From assembly GCA_050249235.1 (NCBI GenBank), contig JBFWQW010000025.1, forward strand, positions 1 to 31,373: DNA of 31,373 bases. Reading direction: 5' to 3'. Position numbers and translations under genes: made by a program. This document shows, piece by piece, positions 7,079 through 14,726 of this stretch; position 1 is the first letter of the stretch, and every line of letters begins with the position of its first letter. The DNA comes from JAEKLB01 sp050249235 (GTDB lineage Bacteria; Actinomycetota; Acidimicrobiia; Acidimicrobiales; CADCSY01). The notes under the pieces are model-generated. The model searched no databases, had not been told where the DNA came from, and worked only from the letters and a program-made list of their open reading frames with translations.

Positions 7079-8218
7079 TCAGGTCGGGAGGCGGGCGACG
7101 ACGTGGTCGATGCAGGCGGTGAGGGCCAGGACGTCGTCGGGCTCGACCGCCGGGAACATGGCCACCCGCAGCTGGTTCCGGCCCAGCTTGCGGTAGGCGA
7201 AGGTGTCGACGATCCCGTTGGCCCGGAGGGCGGCGACGACGTCGTCGGCCGCGATCGAGGGATCGAGGTCGATGGTGCCGACGACGGGCGAGCGCATCTC
7301 GGCGTTCGTGACGAACGGCGTGGCGTACTCCGAGGCCTCGGCCCACCGGTAGAGGTGGCCGGCCGAGGTGGCCGACCGGCCGACGGCCCAGTCGAGTCCC
7401 CCCTGGTCGAGGAACCACCGGATCTGGCGGTCGAGGAGGAACAGCGTGGCGAGGGCGGGCGTGTTGTAGGTCTGGTCGAGCCGGCTGTTGTCGAGGGCCA
7501 GCTTCAGGTCGATCGACGCCGGGATCCACCGGCCGCCGGCCGCCAACTGCTCGATCCGCTCGATGCCGGCCGGCGAGCAGGCCGCCAGCCAGAGCCCGCC
7601 GTCGCTGGCGAAGACCTTCTGCGGGGCGAAGTAGTAGACGTCGACCTGGGCCGGGTCCCAGCGCAGCGCGCCGGCGCCCGAGGTGGCGTCGACGGCGACG
7701 ACGGCGCCGTCGCCCTCCGGACCGGTGCCCGGCGGGCGGTGGAGCGGGGTGACGACACCGGTCGACGTCTCGTTGTGGGTGAACGCGTACACGTCGACGC
7801 CCTCGGTCCGGTGCGGTCCCGGGTGGCTGCCCGGCTCGGCCCGGACGATCTCGGGCGCTTCCAGGAAGGGGGCCGACTCGGCCGCCTCGGCGAACTTGGA
7901 CGAGAACTCGCCGAAGACGAGGTGCTGGCTGCGGGTCTCGATGAGCCCGAAGGTGGCGGCGTCCCAGAACACGGTCGACCCGCCGTTGCCGAGCACGATC
8001 TCCCATCCCTCTGGCAGGCCGAACAGCTCGGTGAGGCCCCTGCGAACCGAGCCCACCACCGCTCGCACGGGGGCCTGGCGGTGGCTCGTGCCGAGCCAGG
8101 TGCCGGCCACGTCGGCCAGGGCCTGCACCGCCTCGGGCCGCACCTTCGACGGCCCGGACCCGAACCGCCCGTCGGCGGGCAGGAGGTCGGTCGGGATCTC
8201 GATGCGGGGCGGGGTCAC
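7079..8218 (-). CDS. serC: phosphoserine aminotransferase
   Basis: PLP enzyme converting 3-phosphohydroxypyruvate and glutamate to phosphoserine and 2-oxoglutarate, the second step of serine synthesis. It has 379 residues from a GTG at 8218, which has AGAGGA six bases upstream; longer in-frame starts run into the divergent gene's promoter. Family signatures are RFGSGPSKVRPEA at the N-terminus, FTHNETSTGV, VDATSGAG, and the PLP lysine Lys201 in FAPQKVFASDGG. The RFGSGPSK and HNETSTGV forms fit the actinobacterial SerC type. It is divergent from the aminotransferase-serA pair, so two of the three serine-pathway enzymes sit together; serB is not in the window. Confidence 0.92.
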   Translation of the reverse strand: MTPPRIEIPTDLLPADGRFGSGPSKVRPEAVQALADVAGTWLGTSHRQAPVRAVVGSVRRGLTELFGLPEGWEIVLGNGGSTVFWDAATFGLIETRSQHLVFGEFSSKFAEAAESAPFLEAPEIVRAEPGSHPGPHRTEGVDVYAFTHNETSTGVVTPLHRPPGTGPEGDGAVVAVDATSGAGALRWDPAQVDVYYFAPQKVFASDGGLWLAACSPAGIERIEQLAAGGRWIPASIDLKLALDNSRLDQTYNTPALATLFLLDRQIRWFLDQGGLDWAVGRSATSAGHLYRWAEASEYATPFVTNAEMRSPVVGTIDLDPSIAADDVVAALRANGIVDTFAYRKLGRNQLRVAMFPAVEPDDVLALTACIDHVVARLPT

Positions 8219-8274
8219 GGCTGGTCCTCTGCTCGTCGGGGGGGCGGTGGGGTTCGGTCGGCGTGTCGGCTGGC

Positions 8275-8301
8275 GGGGGTCGGTGGGCGGGGATCGGTGG
8301 G
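8275..8301 (+). other. putative G-quadruplex motif between serC and the aminotransferase
   Basis: Four G-runs of at least three (8275-8279, 8285-8287, 8289-8292, 8299-8301) with loops of 5, 1 and 6 nt fit the standard quadruplex pattern on the plus strand. TCGGTGGGC is repeated here with a 14-bp period (8280 and 8294). More G-runs lie just upstream near 8239-8252. Confidence 0.45.
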
Positions 8302-8381
8302 CACCTGGCCGCGATCGGGCCGGTTCGACCCCGGTGGATTCGCTTCGGGGGTCGGCCCGGTGCCGTGCCACTATCGCGCCC

Positions 8382-9575
8382 GTGCGCAGGGTGTCCCGGG
8401 TCGTATCCGCCATCGCCGAGTCGGCCACCCTGGCGGTCGACGCCAAGGCCAAGGCCCTCAAGGCGGCCGGCGAGGACGTGATCGGCTTCGGCGCCGGCGA
8501 GCCGGACTTCCCGACGCCGGCCCACATCGTCGAGGCCGCGGTCGAGGCCTGCCGCGACCCCCAGACCCACAAGTACTCGCCCACCCCGGGACTGCCGGCC
8601 CTGCGGGCGGCCATCGCCGCCAAGACGGTCCGCGACTCGGGCCTCGAGGTGGGCGCCGACCGGGTGCTGGTCACCAATGGCGGCAAGCACGCCGTCTACA
8701 GCGCCTTCCTCACGCTGCTCGACCCCGGCGACGAGGTGCTGCTGCCGGCGCCGTACTGGACCACCTATCCCGAGCCGATCCGGATGACCGGCGCGGTGCC
8801 GGTCGAGGTGGCCACCGACATCACCTCGGGCTTCCGGGTGACGCTCGAGCAGCTGGAGGAGGCCCGGACCCCCCGCACCAAGGCGCTCGTCTTCGTCTCG
8901 CCCTCGAACCCCACCGGCGCCGTCTACCCGGCGGCCGAGGTGGAGGCCATCGGGCGCTGGGCCGTCGAGCACGGCATCTGGGTGATCACCGACGAGATCT
9001 ACGAGCACCTCACCTACGACGACAACGTGTTCACGTCCATGCCGGTCCTCGTGCCCGAGCTGGCCGACCGGTGCGTCGTCCTGAACGGCGTGGCCAAGAC
9101 CTACGCCATGACCGGCTGGCGGGTGGGGTGGCTGATCGGCCCGCCCGACGTCGTCTCGGCGGCCACGAACCTCCAGTCCCACTCGACGTCGAACGTGTCG
9201 AACGTGGCCCAGCGGGCCGCGCTGGCCGCGGTGGCCGGCGACCTGTCCGCCGTGGCCGAGATGCGGTCGTCGTTCGACCGGCGCCGCAAGCTCATGCACG
9301 AGCTCCTGTCGGGCATCGAGGGGCTGACGACGCTGCTCCCGCAGGGAGCGTTCTACGCCTTCCCGTCCTTCGAGGGGGTGCTCGGGCGCACCGTCGCCGG
9401 GCGCAAGGTGTCGAGCACCCTCGAGCTGTGCGAGGTGATCCTCGAGGAGGCCAAGGTGGCGATCGTCCCCGGCGAGGCCTTCGGGGCGCCCGGCTACGCC
9501 CGCCTCTCGTTCGCCCTCGGCGACGACGACCTCGGCGAGGGGATCCGTCGCATCGACGCCCTGCTGTCAAAGTAG
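8382..9575 (+). CDS. PLP-dependent aminotransferase, aspartate type (class I)
   Basis: Transfers an amino group between aspartate (or a related amino acid) and 2-oxoglutarate; 397 residues. Fold type I signatures are GFGAGEPDFPTPAHI near residues 35-50, KYSPTPGLPALRAAI, NPTGA at 177-181, TDEIYEHLTYD at 203-213, and the PLP lysine Lys239 in AKTYAMTGWRVGW. It resembles the Thermus/Bacillus-type AspC (subgroup Ib), though prephenate aminotransferases share these motifs. The GTG at 8382 has no Shine-Dalgarno; CACTAT lies 7 nt upstream, so a leaderless transcript is plausible. GTG at 8391 is an alternative. It is followed after 4 bp by serA, so the two are probably one operon. Confidence 0.87.
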   Translation: MRRVSRVVSAIAESATLAVDAKAKALKAAGEDVIGFGAGEPDFPTPAHIVEAAVEACRDPQTHKYSPTPGLPALRAAIAAKTVRDSGLEVGADRVLVTNGGKHAVYSAFLTLLDPGDEVLLPAPYWTTYPEPIRMTGAVPVEVATDITSGFRVTLEQLEEARTPRTKALVFVSPSNPTGAVYPAAEVEAIGRWAVEHGIWVITDEIYEHLTYDDNVFTSMPVLVPELADRCVVLNGVAKTYAMTGWRVGWLIGPPDVVSAATNLQSHSTSNVSNVAQRAALAAVAGDLSAVAEMRSSFDRRRKLMHELLSGIEGLTTLLPQGAFYAFPSFEGVLGRTVAGRKVSSTLELCEVILEEAKVAIVPGEAFGAPGYARLSFALGDDDLGEGIRRIDALLSK

Positions 9576-9579
9576 GGAC

Positions 9580-11139
9580 ATGGCCCGGATCCTCGTCACG
9601 GAGAAGCTCGCCCCGGCGGGCCTGGACGCGCTGCGGGCCGCCGGCCACGAGGTGGACGAGCAGCTGGGCCTGTCGCCGGACGAGCTCCTCGTCGCGGTGA
9701 AGGGCGCGGCCGCCCTGATCGTCCGGTCGGCCACCCAGGTGACGGCCGACGTGCTCGAGGCGGGCACCGACCTCGTGATCGTCGGCCGGGCCGGTGCCGG
9801 CGTCGACAACGTCGACGTGGAGGCGGCCACCCGGCGGGGCGTCATGGTGGCCAACGCTCCCGGGTCGAACAGCGTCTCGACCGCCGAGCACGCCATGGCG
9901 CTGCTGCTCTCGATGGCCCGCAACGTCCCCCAGGCGGCGGCTGCGCTCAAGGCCGGCCGCTGGGAGAAGTCGCGGTGGGAGGGCGTCGAGCTGCACGGCA
10001 AGACGCTCGGCCTGATCGGTCTCGGCCGGATCGGCGCGCTCGTCGCCCAGCGGGCCCACGCCTTCGGCATGGCCGTGATCGCCTACGACCCCTACGTGGC
10101 GCCCGACCGCGGCCGCCAGCTCGGGATCGAGATCCTCCCCCTCGCCGACGTCGTGGCCAGGGCCGACTTCGTCAGCATCCACGCCAACAAGACCCCGGAG
10201 ACGACCGGCATCGTCGGCGCCGAGCTCCTCCGGACGGCCAAGCCGAACCTCCGCATCGTCAACGCCGCCCGGGGCGGGATCATCGACGAGGCAGCCCTGG
10301 CCGAGGCCATCGGTGCCGGGCGGATCGCCGGCGCCGCGCTCGACGTGTTCGACAAGGAGCCCACCACCGAGTCGCCCCTCTTCGCCTTCGACCAGGTGGT
10401 CGTCACACCCCACCTGGCCGCCAGCACGCCCGAGGCCCAGGACAAGGCGGGCGTGATGATCGCCGAGCAGGTGGCCCTCGGCCTGGCCGGCCAGCTCGTG
10501 CCCTTCGCCGTCAACGTGGCCGCCGGCGAGGCGTCCGACGTGGTGGCGCCCTACCTCGCCCTGGCCGACCGCCTCGGCTCGCTGCTCGGCGGCCTCGTCG
10601 GAGGCGTGCCCCCGGTGCTCGACGTGGAGTTCCACGGCCAGCTGGCCGGCTACGACACCCGCATCCTCACCCTGTCGGTCCTGAAGGGCCTGATCGGCCG
10701 GACGGGCGACGACCCGGTCTCGTTCGTGAACGCCCCCCAGCTGGCCGCCGAGCGGGGCGTCGAGGTGCGGGAGACGACCACCTCGGCGGTGCAGGACTAC
10801 GTGAACCTGGTGGTGGTGCGGGGCGGCGAGCACTCGGTCGGCGGCACCCTCGCCGGGCCCCGGTCGGAGCCCCGGATCGTCATGCTCGACGGCCACACCG
10901 TCGAGCTGCCGCCCGCCGACCACCTGCTCGTGGTGCGCAACGACGACCGGCCCGGGATGATCGGCCTCGTCACCGGCGCCCTCGGCGCCGCCGGCGTCAA
11001 CATCTCCGACCTCCACCTCGGCCGCTCGCTGGTCGGCGAGGTGGCGCTCCAGGTCCTCGCCCTCGACGAGCCCGCCCCGCCCGAGGTGCTCGACCACCTC
11101 CGCGCCGCCGACGGGATCGCCTCAGTCCACGCGCTGTAG
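9580..11139 (+). CDS. serA: D-3-phosphoglycerate dehydrogenase
   Basis: Oxidises 3-phosphoglycerate to 3-phosphohydroxypyruvate with NAD, the first committed step of serine synthesis. It has 519 residues, matching the long actinobacterial form with an extra regulatory domain. Order: split substrate-binding domain, Rossmann domain with GLGRIG at about 146-151, the active-site Arg in NAARGG, and the His in VVVTPHLAAST. An ASB-like intervening domain follows at about 310-440, then an ACT domain at about 445-519 (HLLVVRNDDRPGMIG, AGVNISDLHLGRS) that normally senses serine. The start lies 4 nt after the aminotransferase stop; only a weak GGG precedes it. The stop codon lies within the first copy of a 20-bp tandem duplication. 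Confidence 0.95.
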   Translation: MARILVTEKLAPAGLDALRAAGHEVDEQLGLSPDELLVAVKGAAALIVRSATQVTADVLEAGTDLVIVGRAGAGVDNVDVEAATRRGVMVANAPGSNSVSTAEHAMALLLSMARNVPQAAAALKAGRWEKSRWEGVELHGKTLGLIGLGRIGALVAQRAHAFGMAVIAYDPYVAPDRGRQLGIEILPLADVVARADFVSIHANKTPETTGIVGAELLRTAKPNLRIVNAARGGIIDEAALAEAIGAGRIAGAALDVFDKEPTTESPLFAFDQVVVTPHLAASTPEAQDKAGVMIAEQVALGLAGQLVPFAVNVAAGEASDVVAPYLALADRLGSLLGGLVGGVPPVLDVEFHGQLAGYDTRILTLSVLKGLIGRTGDDPVSFVNAPQLAAERGVEVRETTTSAVQDYVNLVVVRGGEHSVGGTLAGPRSEPRIVMLDGHTVELPPADHLLVVRNDDRPGMIGLVTGALGAAGVNISDLHLGRSLVGEVALQVLALDEPAPPEVLDHLRAADGIASVHAL

Positions 11140-11162
11140 ACCCAGTCCACGCGCTGGAGACC
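11123..11162 (+). repeat. 20-bp tandem duplication across the serA stop codon
   Basis: Positions 11123-11142 and 11143-11162 match at 19 of 20 bases. The only difference turns the TAG stop of copy one into GAG in copy two. The rest of the gap up to 11228 contains only a weak GGGG/CCCC hairpin around 11193-11207. Confidence 0.9.
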
Positions 11163-11228
11163 CGGTCGCGCTGCTCGTTCCTCGTTCGTCCTAGGGGGAA
11201 CAGCCCCGTCCGTCTCGACAGAGCACGG

Positions 11229-11423
11229 TCACTCCTCGACGGTGATGGCGCCGGTGGGGCAGTGGGTCGCGGCGGCCAGCACCTTGTCGCGGAGCGCGGG
11301 GTCGACGTCGTCCTCCTGCAGGAGGTAGAGGAAGCCGTCGTCGCGCACCTCGAAGACCTCGGGCGCCTCCCGCATGCAGTTGGCGGTCGAGACGCACAGG
11401 TCGTAGTCCACGGCGATCCGCAT
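11229..11423 (-). CDS. small [3Fe-4S]-type ferredoxin
   Basis: A 64-residue electron carrier. Cysteines at 10, 16 and 55 give the pattern Cx5C...CPTGAI, with Cys-Pro at the end. This is the three-cysteine arrangement of single-cluster [3Fe-4S] ferredoxins that commonly feed cytochromes P450 or other oxygenases in actinobacteria. The ATG at 11423 is preceded by GAGGAGG five bases upstream; the longer frame beginning at 11474 would overlap the previous gene and is rejected. No P450 or reductase gene is nearby, so its partner is elsewhere. It follows the 'sunset'-like protein gene by 10 bp and is probably co-transcribed with it. Confidence 0.9.
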   Translation of the reverse strand: MRIAVDYDLCVSTANCMREAPEVFEVRDDGFLYLLQEDDVDPALRDKVLAAATHCPTGAITVEE

Positions 11424-11433
11424 GGCGGCCTCC

Positions 11434-11844
11434 TCAGCGCTTGGCTCGGGTGAAGCCGGCGGCCTCGGCCGCATCGGCGTCGACGAAGCAGGTGTCGGCG
11501 TTGGTGCGCTCGTAGGCGACCATGCCGGGCAGGTGGTAGAGCCCGCTCGAGGCCTTCCCCTTCACGGGATGGGAGGCGGGGCAGGCGCCGTCGACGGGTT
11601 CGGCCGCGCCGCCGGTGCCGGGCCTCTCGGCGGGCAGGCCGGCTTCGGGGTCGGGCTCGGGGTCGGCCTCGACTTCGGCCGCGGGCGCGACCGCCGGGCC
11701 GTCGCCGCTCGGGATCGGCGGCCACGAGGCCGTGAGCGGTGGGGCGCCGACGTCGCGGAACCAGCGGGCCGCCCGGAGGAGCCCCACGCCGACCGCGCCG
11801 GCGAGGCCGGCCCAGAGCCCGAGGCGCACTGCCCGTCGAACCAT
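11434..11844 (-). CDS. membrane-anchored protein with C-terminal 'sunset'-like domain
   Basis: A 136-residue protein. A short basic N-terminus and one transmembrane helix (about residues 8-24, LGLWAGLAGAVGVGLLRAA) lead to a Pro/Glu/Ala-rich linker of about 50 residues. The compact C-terminal domain at about 88-136 reads CPASHPVKGKASSGLYHLPG, then YERTNADTCFVDADAAEAAGF. The YHxPG...Y.RT....CF.....A..AGF pattern matches what is annotated as the sunset domain in actinobacteria, a small module of unclear function; this is from memory of the family. Two cysteines (Cys88 and one in TCF) could form a disulfide. The ATG at 11844 has TAGGGT 6 nt upstream and no Shine-Dalgarno. It leads the ferredoxin gene. 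Confidence 0.72.
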   Translation of the reverse strand: MVRRAVRLGLWAGLAGAVGVGLLRAARWFRDVGAPPLTASWPPIPSGDGPAVAPAAEVEADPEPDPEAGLPAERPGTGGAAEPVDGACPASHPVKGKASSGLYHLPGMVAYERTNADTCFVDADAAEAAGFTRAKR

Positions 11845-11871
11845 CGCCGGACCCTACCGCCGACCGGCTCG

Positions 11872-11900
11872 TTGGCGGCGGGAGCCGGGAGGGGTACCCT
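11872..11900 (+). promoter_or_regulatory. candidate promoter of the leuA leader
   Basis: TTGGCG at 11872-11877 (TTGACA-like, 4 of 6), a 17-bp spacer, and TACCCT at 11895-11900 (TAnnnT). The transcript would begin near 11907, just before the leader-peptide ATG at 11911. Confidence 0.55.
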
Positions 11901-11910
11901 GGCCGGCGTC

Positions 11911-11958
11911 ATGGACCCGATGCGCGAGCGCCGCCTGCACATCCTCCTCCTTACGTGA
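11911..11958 (+). CDS. leuA leader peptide (attenuator)
   Basis: A 15-codon frame encoding MDPMRERRLHILLLT and stop. Four of the last seven residues are leucine (codons CTG, CTC, CTC, CTT at 11935-11952), including a CTT that is otherwise scarce in this GC-rich DNA. It lies between a promoter-like sequence and a classical intrinsic terminator upstream of leuA. This matches leucine leader peptides whose translation measures charged tRNA-Leu. An internal ATG at 11920 could also start it. There is no strong Shine-Dalgarno, so it may be translated from a nearly leaderless message. Confidence 0.8.
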   Translation: MDPMRERRLHILLLT

Positions 11959-12025
11959 GGCGGGCACCGACACCGGTGCTCGCCCTTCCGCCTCCTGTCC
12001 CGCCCGGGCCAGGGGGTTTTCTTTT
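11957..12025 (+). terminator. leuA transcription attenuator (terminator plus competing antiterminator)
   Basis: Terminator: CCTCCTG (11991-11997) pairs with CAGGGGG (12010-12016), with inner CCC/GGG at 11999-12001 and 12006-12008, followed by TTTTCTTTT (12017-12025), the only strong T-run terminator noted. Alternative: GAGGCGG (11957-11963) pairs with CCGCCTC (11988-11994), enclosing hairpin GCACCG-acac-CGGTGC (11964-11979), and takes bases away from the terminator stem. A ribosome completing the leader would cover 11957-11963 and allow termination. Stalling early in the Leu run would leave it free. Confidence 0.78.
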
Positions 12026-12045
12026 GCACCCGAAAGCGAGACGTG

Positions 12046-13743
12046 ATGGCCCCGAAGCCGTTCGAGCCGAAGACGATGCCGTTCGAGAAGTACGCGCCGT
12101 TCCGGCCGCTGCCGCTCGTCCTCGCCGACCGGTCCTGGCCCGACCGCCAGATCGAGAAGGCCCCGCTCTGGTGCTCGGTCGACCTCCGTGACGGCAACCA
12201 GGCGCTCATCGACCCGATGGACCCGGTGCGCAAGCGGCGGATGTTCGACACCCTGGTCCGCATGGGCTTCAAAGAGATCGAGGTCGGCTTCCCATCGGCA
12301 TCGCAGCCCGACTACGACTTCGTCCGCACGCTGATCGAGGACGACCTGATCCCCGAGGACGTCACGATCCAGGTCCTGGTGCAGTGCCGTCCGGAGCTGA
12401 TCGAGCGCACCTACGAGTGCCTGCTCGGTGCGCCCCGGGCCATCGTCCACTTCTACAACTCGACCTCGGTCCTGCAGCGCCGGGTGGTGTTCCGCCAGGA
12501 CAAGGAGGGCGTCATGCAGATCGCCGTCGACGCCGCCCGCCTCTGCCGGAAGCTCGAGGACCGGCTGCCGGGCACCGACGTCCGCTACGAGTACTCGCCG
12601 GAGAGCTTCACCGGCACCGAGCTCGAGTACGCCGCCGAGGTGTGCGCGGCCGTCACGGACGTGATCGAGCCGACGACCGACCGAAGGATCGTGCTCAACC
12701 TGCCGGCCACGGTCGAGATGTACACGCCCAACATCTACGGCGACGCCATCGAGTGGATGCACCGCAACCTGGCCCACCGCGACAAGGTGGTCCTGAGCCT
12801 CCATCCCCACAACGACCGCGGGACGGCTGTGGCCGCGGCCGAGCTCGGCGTCATGGCCGGCGCCGACCGGGTCGAGGGAACCCTGTTCGGCAACGGCGAG
12901 CGGACCGGCAACGTCGACATCGTCAACCTGGCCATGAACCTGTTCAGCCAGGGGGTCGACCCGGAGCTCGACATCAGCGACATCGACGGGCTCCGCCGGG
13001 TGGCCGAGTACTGCAACCGCCTGCCGGTGCACGACCGCCATCCGTACGTGGGCGACCTCGTCTACACGTCGTTCTCGGGGTCGCACCAGGACGCCATCAA
13101 GAAGGGCTTCGAGGCGCTGCCGGCCGACTACGACGTCTGGGCGGTGCCCTACCTGCCCATCGACCCGAAGCACGTGGGTCGCAGCTACGAGGCCGTCGTC
13201 CGGGTGAACAGCCAGTCGGGCAAGGGCGGGGTCGCGTACATCATGAAGGCCGAGCACGGCCTCGACCTGCCCCGGCGGCTCCAGATCGAGCTGTCGAAGA
13301 CGGTGCAGACGATCACCGAGGACAGTGGGACGGAGATCTCGCCGGCGGCCATGTGGGAGGCCTTCGTCGAGGCCTACCTGCCGGCCGAGCCGGCGGTGCA
13401 GCTGCTGGCCCACGAGGAGTCGACGACCAGCGGCGAGGGGTCGCGCATCACGGCCCAGCTGCTCGTCGACGGCGAGCACCGGACCGTTGCCGGGCGGGGC
13501 AACGGTCCGATCGCGGCGTTCGTCCACGCCCTGCAGGCCGACCTCGGCGTCGAGCTCGAGGTGGTCGACTATGCCGAGCACGCCGTGGCGGCCGGCTCCG
13601 ACGCCACCGCCGTTGCCTACGTCGAGGCCCGGGGGGCCGACGGCGAGGTGCGATGGGGCGTCGGCATGGACGAGAGCATCACCTCGGCCTCCCTCGTGGC
13701 CGTGGTCAGCGCCCTCAACCGCCTCCGGACCACCGCCTCCTGA
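12046..13743 (+). CDS. leuA: 2-isopropylmalate synthase
   Basis: Condenses acetyl-CoA with 2-oxoisovalerate, the committed step of leucine synthesis. 565 residues, the long LeuA form typical of actinobacteria. The TIM-barrel catalytic domain holds LRDGNQ at about 47-52 and the metal-binding HPHNDRG, then EGTLFGNGERTGNVD. The C-terminal LeuA dimer/regulatory domain at about 430-565, including GNGPIAAFVHAL, normally mediates leucine feedback inhibition. ATG at 12046 is chosen over the adjacent in-frame GTG at 12043; only a weak purine stretch lies upstream. It is transcribed alone, behind the leucine attenuator, and ended by a long inverted repeat. Confidence 0.95.
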   Translation: MAPKPFEPKTMPFEKYAPFRPLPLVLADRSWPDRQIEKAPLWCSVDLRDGNQALIDPMDPVRKRRMFDTLVRMGFKEIEVGFPSASQPDYDFVRTLIEDDLIPEDVTIQVLVQCRPELIERTYECLLGAPRAIVHFYNSTSVLQRRVVFRQDKEGVMQIAVDAARLCRKLEDRLPGTDVRYEYSPESFTGTELEYAAEVCAAVTDVIEPTTDRRIVLNLPATVEMYTPNIYGDAIEWMHRNLAHRDKVVLSLHPHNDRGTAVAAAELGVMAGADRVEGTLFGNGERTGNVDIVNLAMNLFSQGVDPELDISDIDGLRRVAEYCNRLPVHDRHPYVGDLVYTSFSGSHQDAIKKGFEALPADYDVWAVPYLPIDPKHVGRSYEAVVRVNSQSGKGGVAYIMKAEHGLDLPRRLQIELSKTVQTITEDSGTEISPAAMWEAFVEAYLPAEPAVQLLAHEESTTSGEGSRITAQLLVDGEHRTVAGRGNGPIAAFVHALQADLGVELEVVDYAEHAVAAGSDATAVAYVEARGADGEVRWGVGMDESITSASLVAVVSALNRLRTTAS

Positions 13744-13798
13744 TCCGTTCCGGGTTCGAGGATCCACGTCGGTGCAGGAACCGTGAACCCGGAACGGA
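13744..13798. terminator. long inverted repeat between convergent leuA and methyltransferase
   Basis: A perfect 14-bp inverted repeat (13744-13757 with 13785-13798) with arms reading TCCGTTCCGGGTTC and its complement around a 27-nt loop. It begins at the base after the leuA stop and ends 10 bp before the stop of the minus-strand gene. It probably terminates transcription from both sides. Confidence 0.6.
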
Positions 13799-13807
13799 AG
13801 GAGAGGG

Positions 13808-14650
13808 TCAGAGGCGGGCGACGAGCTCGCCGTGGACGACGACGAAGACGGCGTCGGGGTCGGCCGCCCACGCCTGCCAGCCGGCGGCGAGCTCGGCCAG
13901 GGTCGGCTCGGAGGCGATGCCGTAGGCGACGGCCTGCTCGGCGAACGCCGACCGCATGGTGCGCTCGGCCCACACGTCCGCCCACCAGGCGGCATCGTCG
14001 CCGGTGAAGGTCCAGGTGGAGGTGGTGTAGGTGGTGTCGGCGAGGCCGGCGGCACGGGCCCATGCCGGGAGGCGGCGGCCGGCCGCCGCCTCGGCCCCGT
14101 TGCGGCGGGTGACGGCCAGGTAGGCGTCGAGCCAGCCGTCGAGGGCGGCCGACGCCGGGTGCCAGGCCATGGCCGGGTAGTCCGCGTCGCGGACCGCCAC
14201 GACCCCGCCGCCGGGGCGGGCCAGCCCGGCCAGGGCGCGGAGGGCGCCGACGGGGTCGGCGAGGTGCTGCAGCACCTGGTGGGCGTGCACGACGTCGAAG
14301 GGGCCGTCCACGTCGGAGTTGCCGTCGAGCCGGTGGAGGTCGCCGGTCGCGAACGTGGCGTTGATGGTCCCGCGGGCGGCGGCGGTGGCCCGAGCCTCGT
14401 CGACCACCTCGGGGGACAGGTCGATGCCCGTCACCCGGCCCGGCGCCACCCGCTCGGCGAGGTCGCACGTCAGCGTGCCCGGGCCGCACCCCACGTCGAG
14501 CAGCGTCAGCCCGGGCCGGAGCCGGGCCAGCAGGTGGGGCGCCGAGTTCGCCGCCGTCCGCCACCGGTGCGACCGCAGCACCGAGTCGTGGTGCCCGTGG
14601 GTGTACGCCCCCGGCCCCGGCGCCCCCGACACCGCACCCGATCCGCCCAC
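13808..14650 (-). CDS. class I SAM-dependent methyltransferase
   Basis: Predicted cytoplasmic methyltransferase of up to 280 residues. Motif I is LLDVGCGPGTLT (near residues 50-61), followed by acidic VTGIDLS, motif II-like FDVVHAHQVLQHL and a GGG-containing loop near LARPGGGVVAV. The N-terminal YTHGHHDSVLRSHRWRTA segment resembles the UbiE/Methyltransf_11-type family acting on small molecules. The C-terminal half has a Trp-rich region (AWWADVWAERT). The GTG at 14650 lies only 6 bp from the palindromic repeat; GTG at 14632 is an alternative start and no Shine-Dalgarno helps. Substrate unknown; it need not be connected to leucine synthesis. Confidence 0.82.
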   Translation of the reverse strand: MGGSGAVSGAPGPGAYTHGHHDSVLRSHRWRTAANSAPHLLARLRPGLTLLDVGCGPGTLTCDLAERVAPGRVTGIDLSPEVVDEARATAAARGTINATFATGDLHRLDGNSDVDGPFDVVHAHQVLQHLADPVGALRALAGLARPGGGVVAVRDADYPAMAWHPASAALDGWLDAYLAVTRRNGAEAAAGRRLPAWARAAGLADTTYTTSTWTFTGDDAAWWADVWAERTMRSAFAEQAVAYGIASEPTLAELAAGWQAWAADPDAVFVVVHGELVARL

Positions 14651-14656
14651 CCCATT

Positions 14657-14707
14657 CGAACTCGGTGCGCACGTCGCCGCTGAGCGGCGATCTCCGCACC
14701 GAGTTCG
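14657..14707. repeat. 51-bp palindromic repeat, copy 1 (after leuD)
   Basis: Outer arms CGAACTCGGTGCG (14657-14669) and its complement (14695-14707), inner arms CGCCGCT/AGCGGCG around a single G at 14682, and 5-nt mid-segments (CACGT, ATCTC) that pair poorly. Apart from those mid-segments it is identical to the copy at 23532-23582. It starts 19 bp past the leuD stop on the minus strand and probably ends the leuCD transcript. Confidence 0.9.
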
Positions 14708-14726
14708 GGGGAGGGGGGCGGGATGG

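Noticed and set aside
11123..11162. Tandem repeat as a CRISPR array or attachment site
   Set aside because: Only two adjacent copies with no spacer and no mobile-element gene nearby; a simple duplication is the better explanation.
11422..11910. A 178-residue plus-strand frame ending in the leuA leader
   Set aside because: It is antisense to the ferredoxin and sunset-like genes; only its last 15 codons lie downstream of a promoter and have meaning as a leader peptide.
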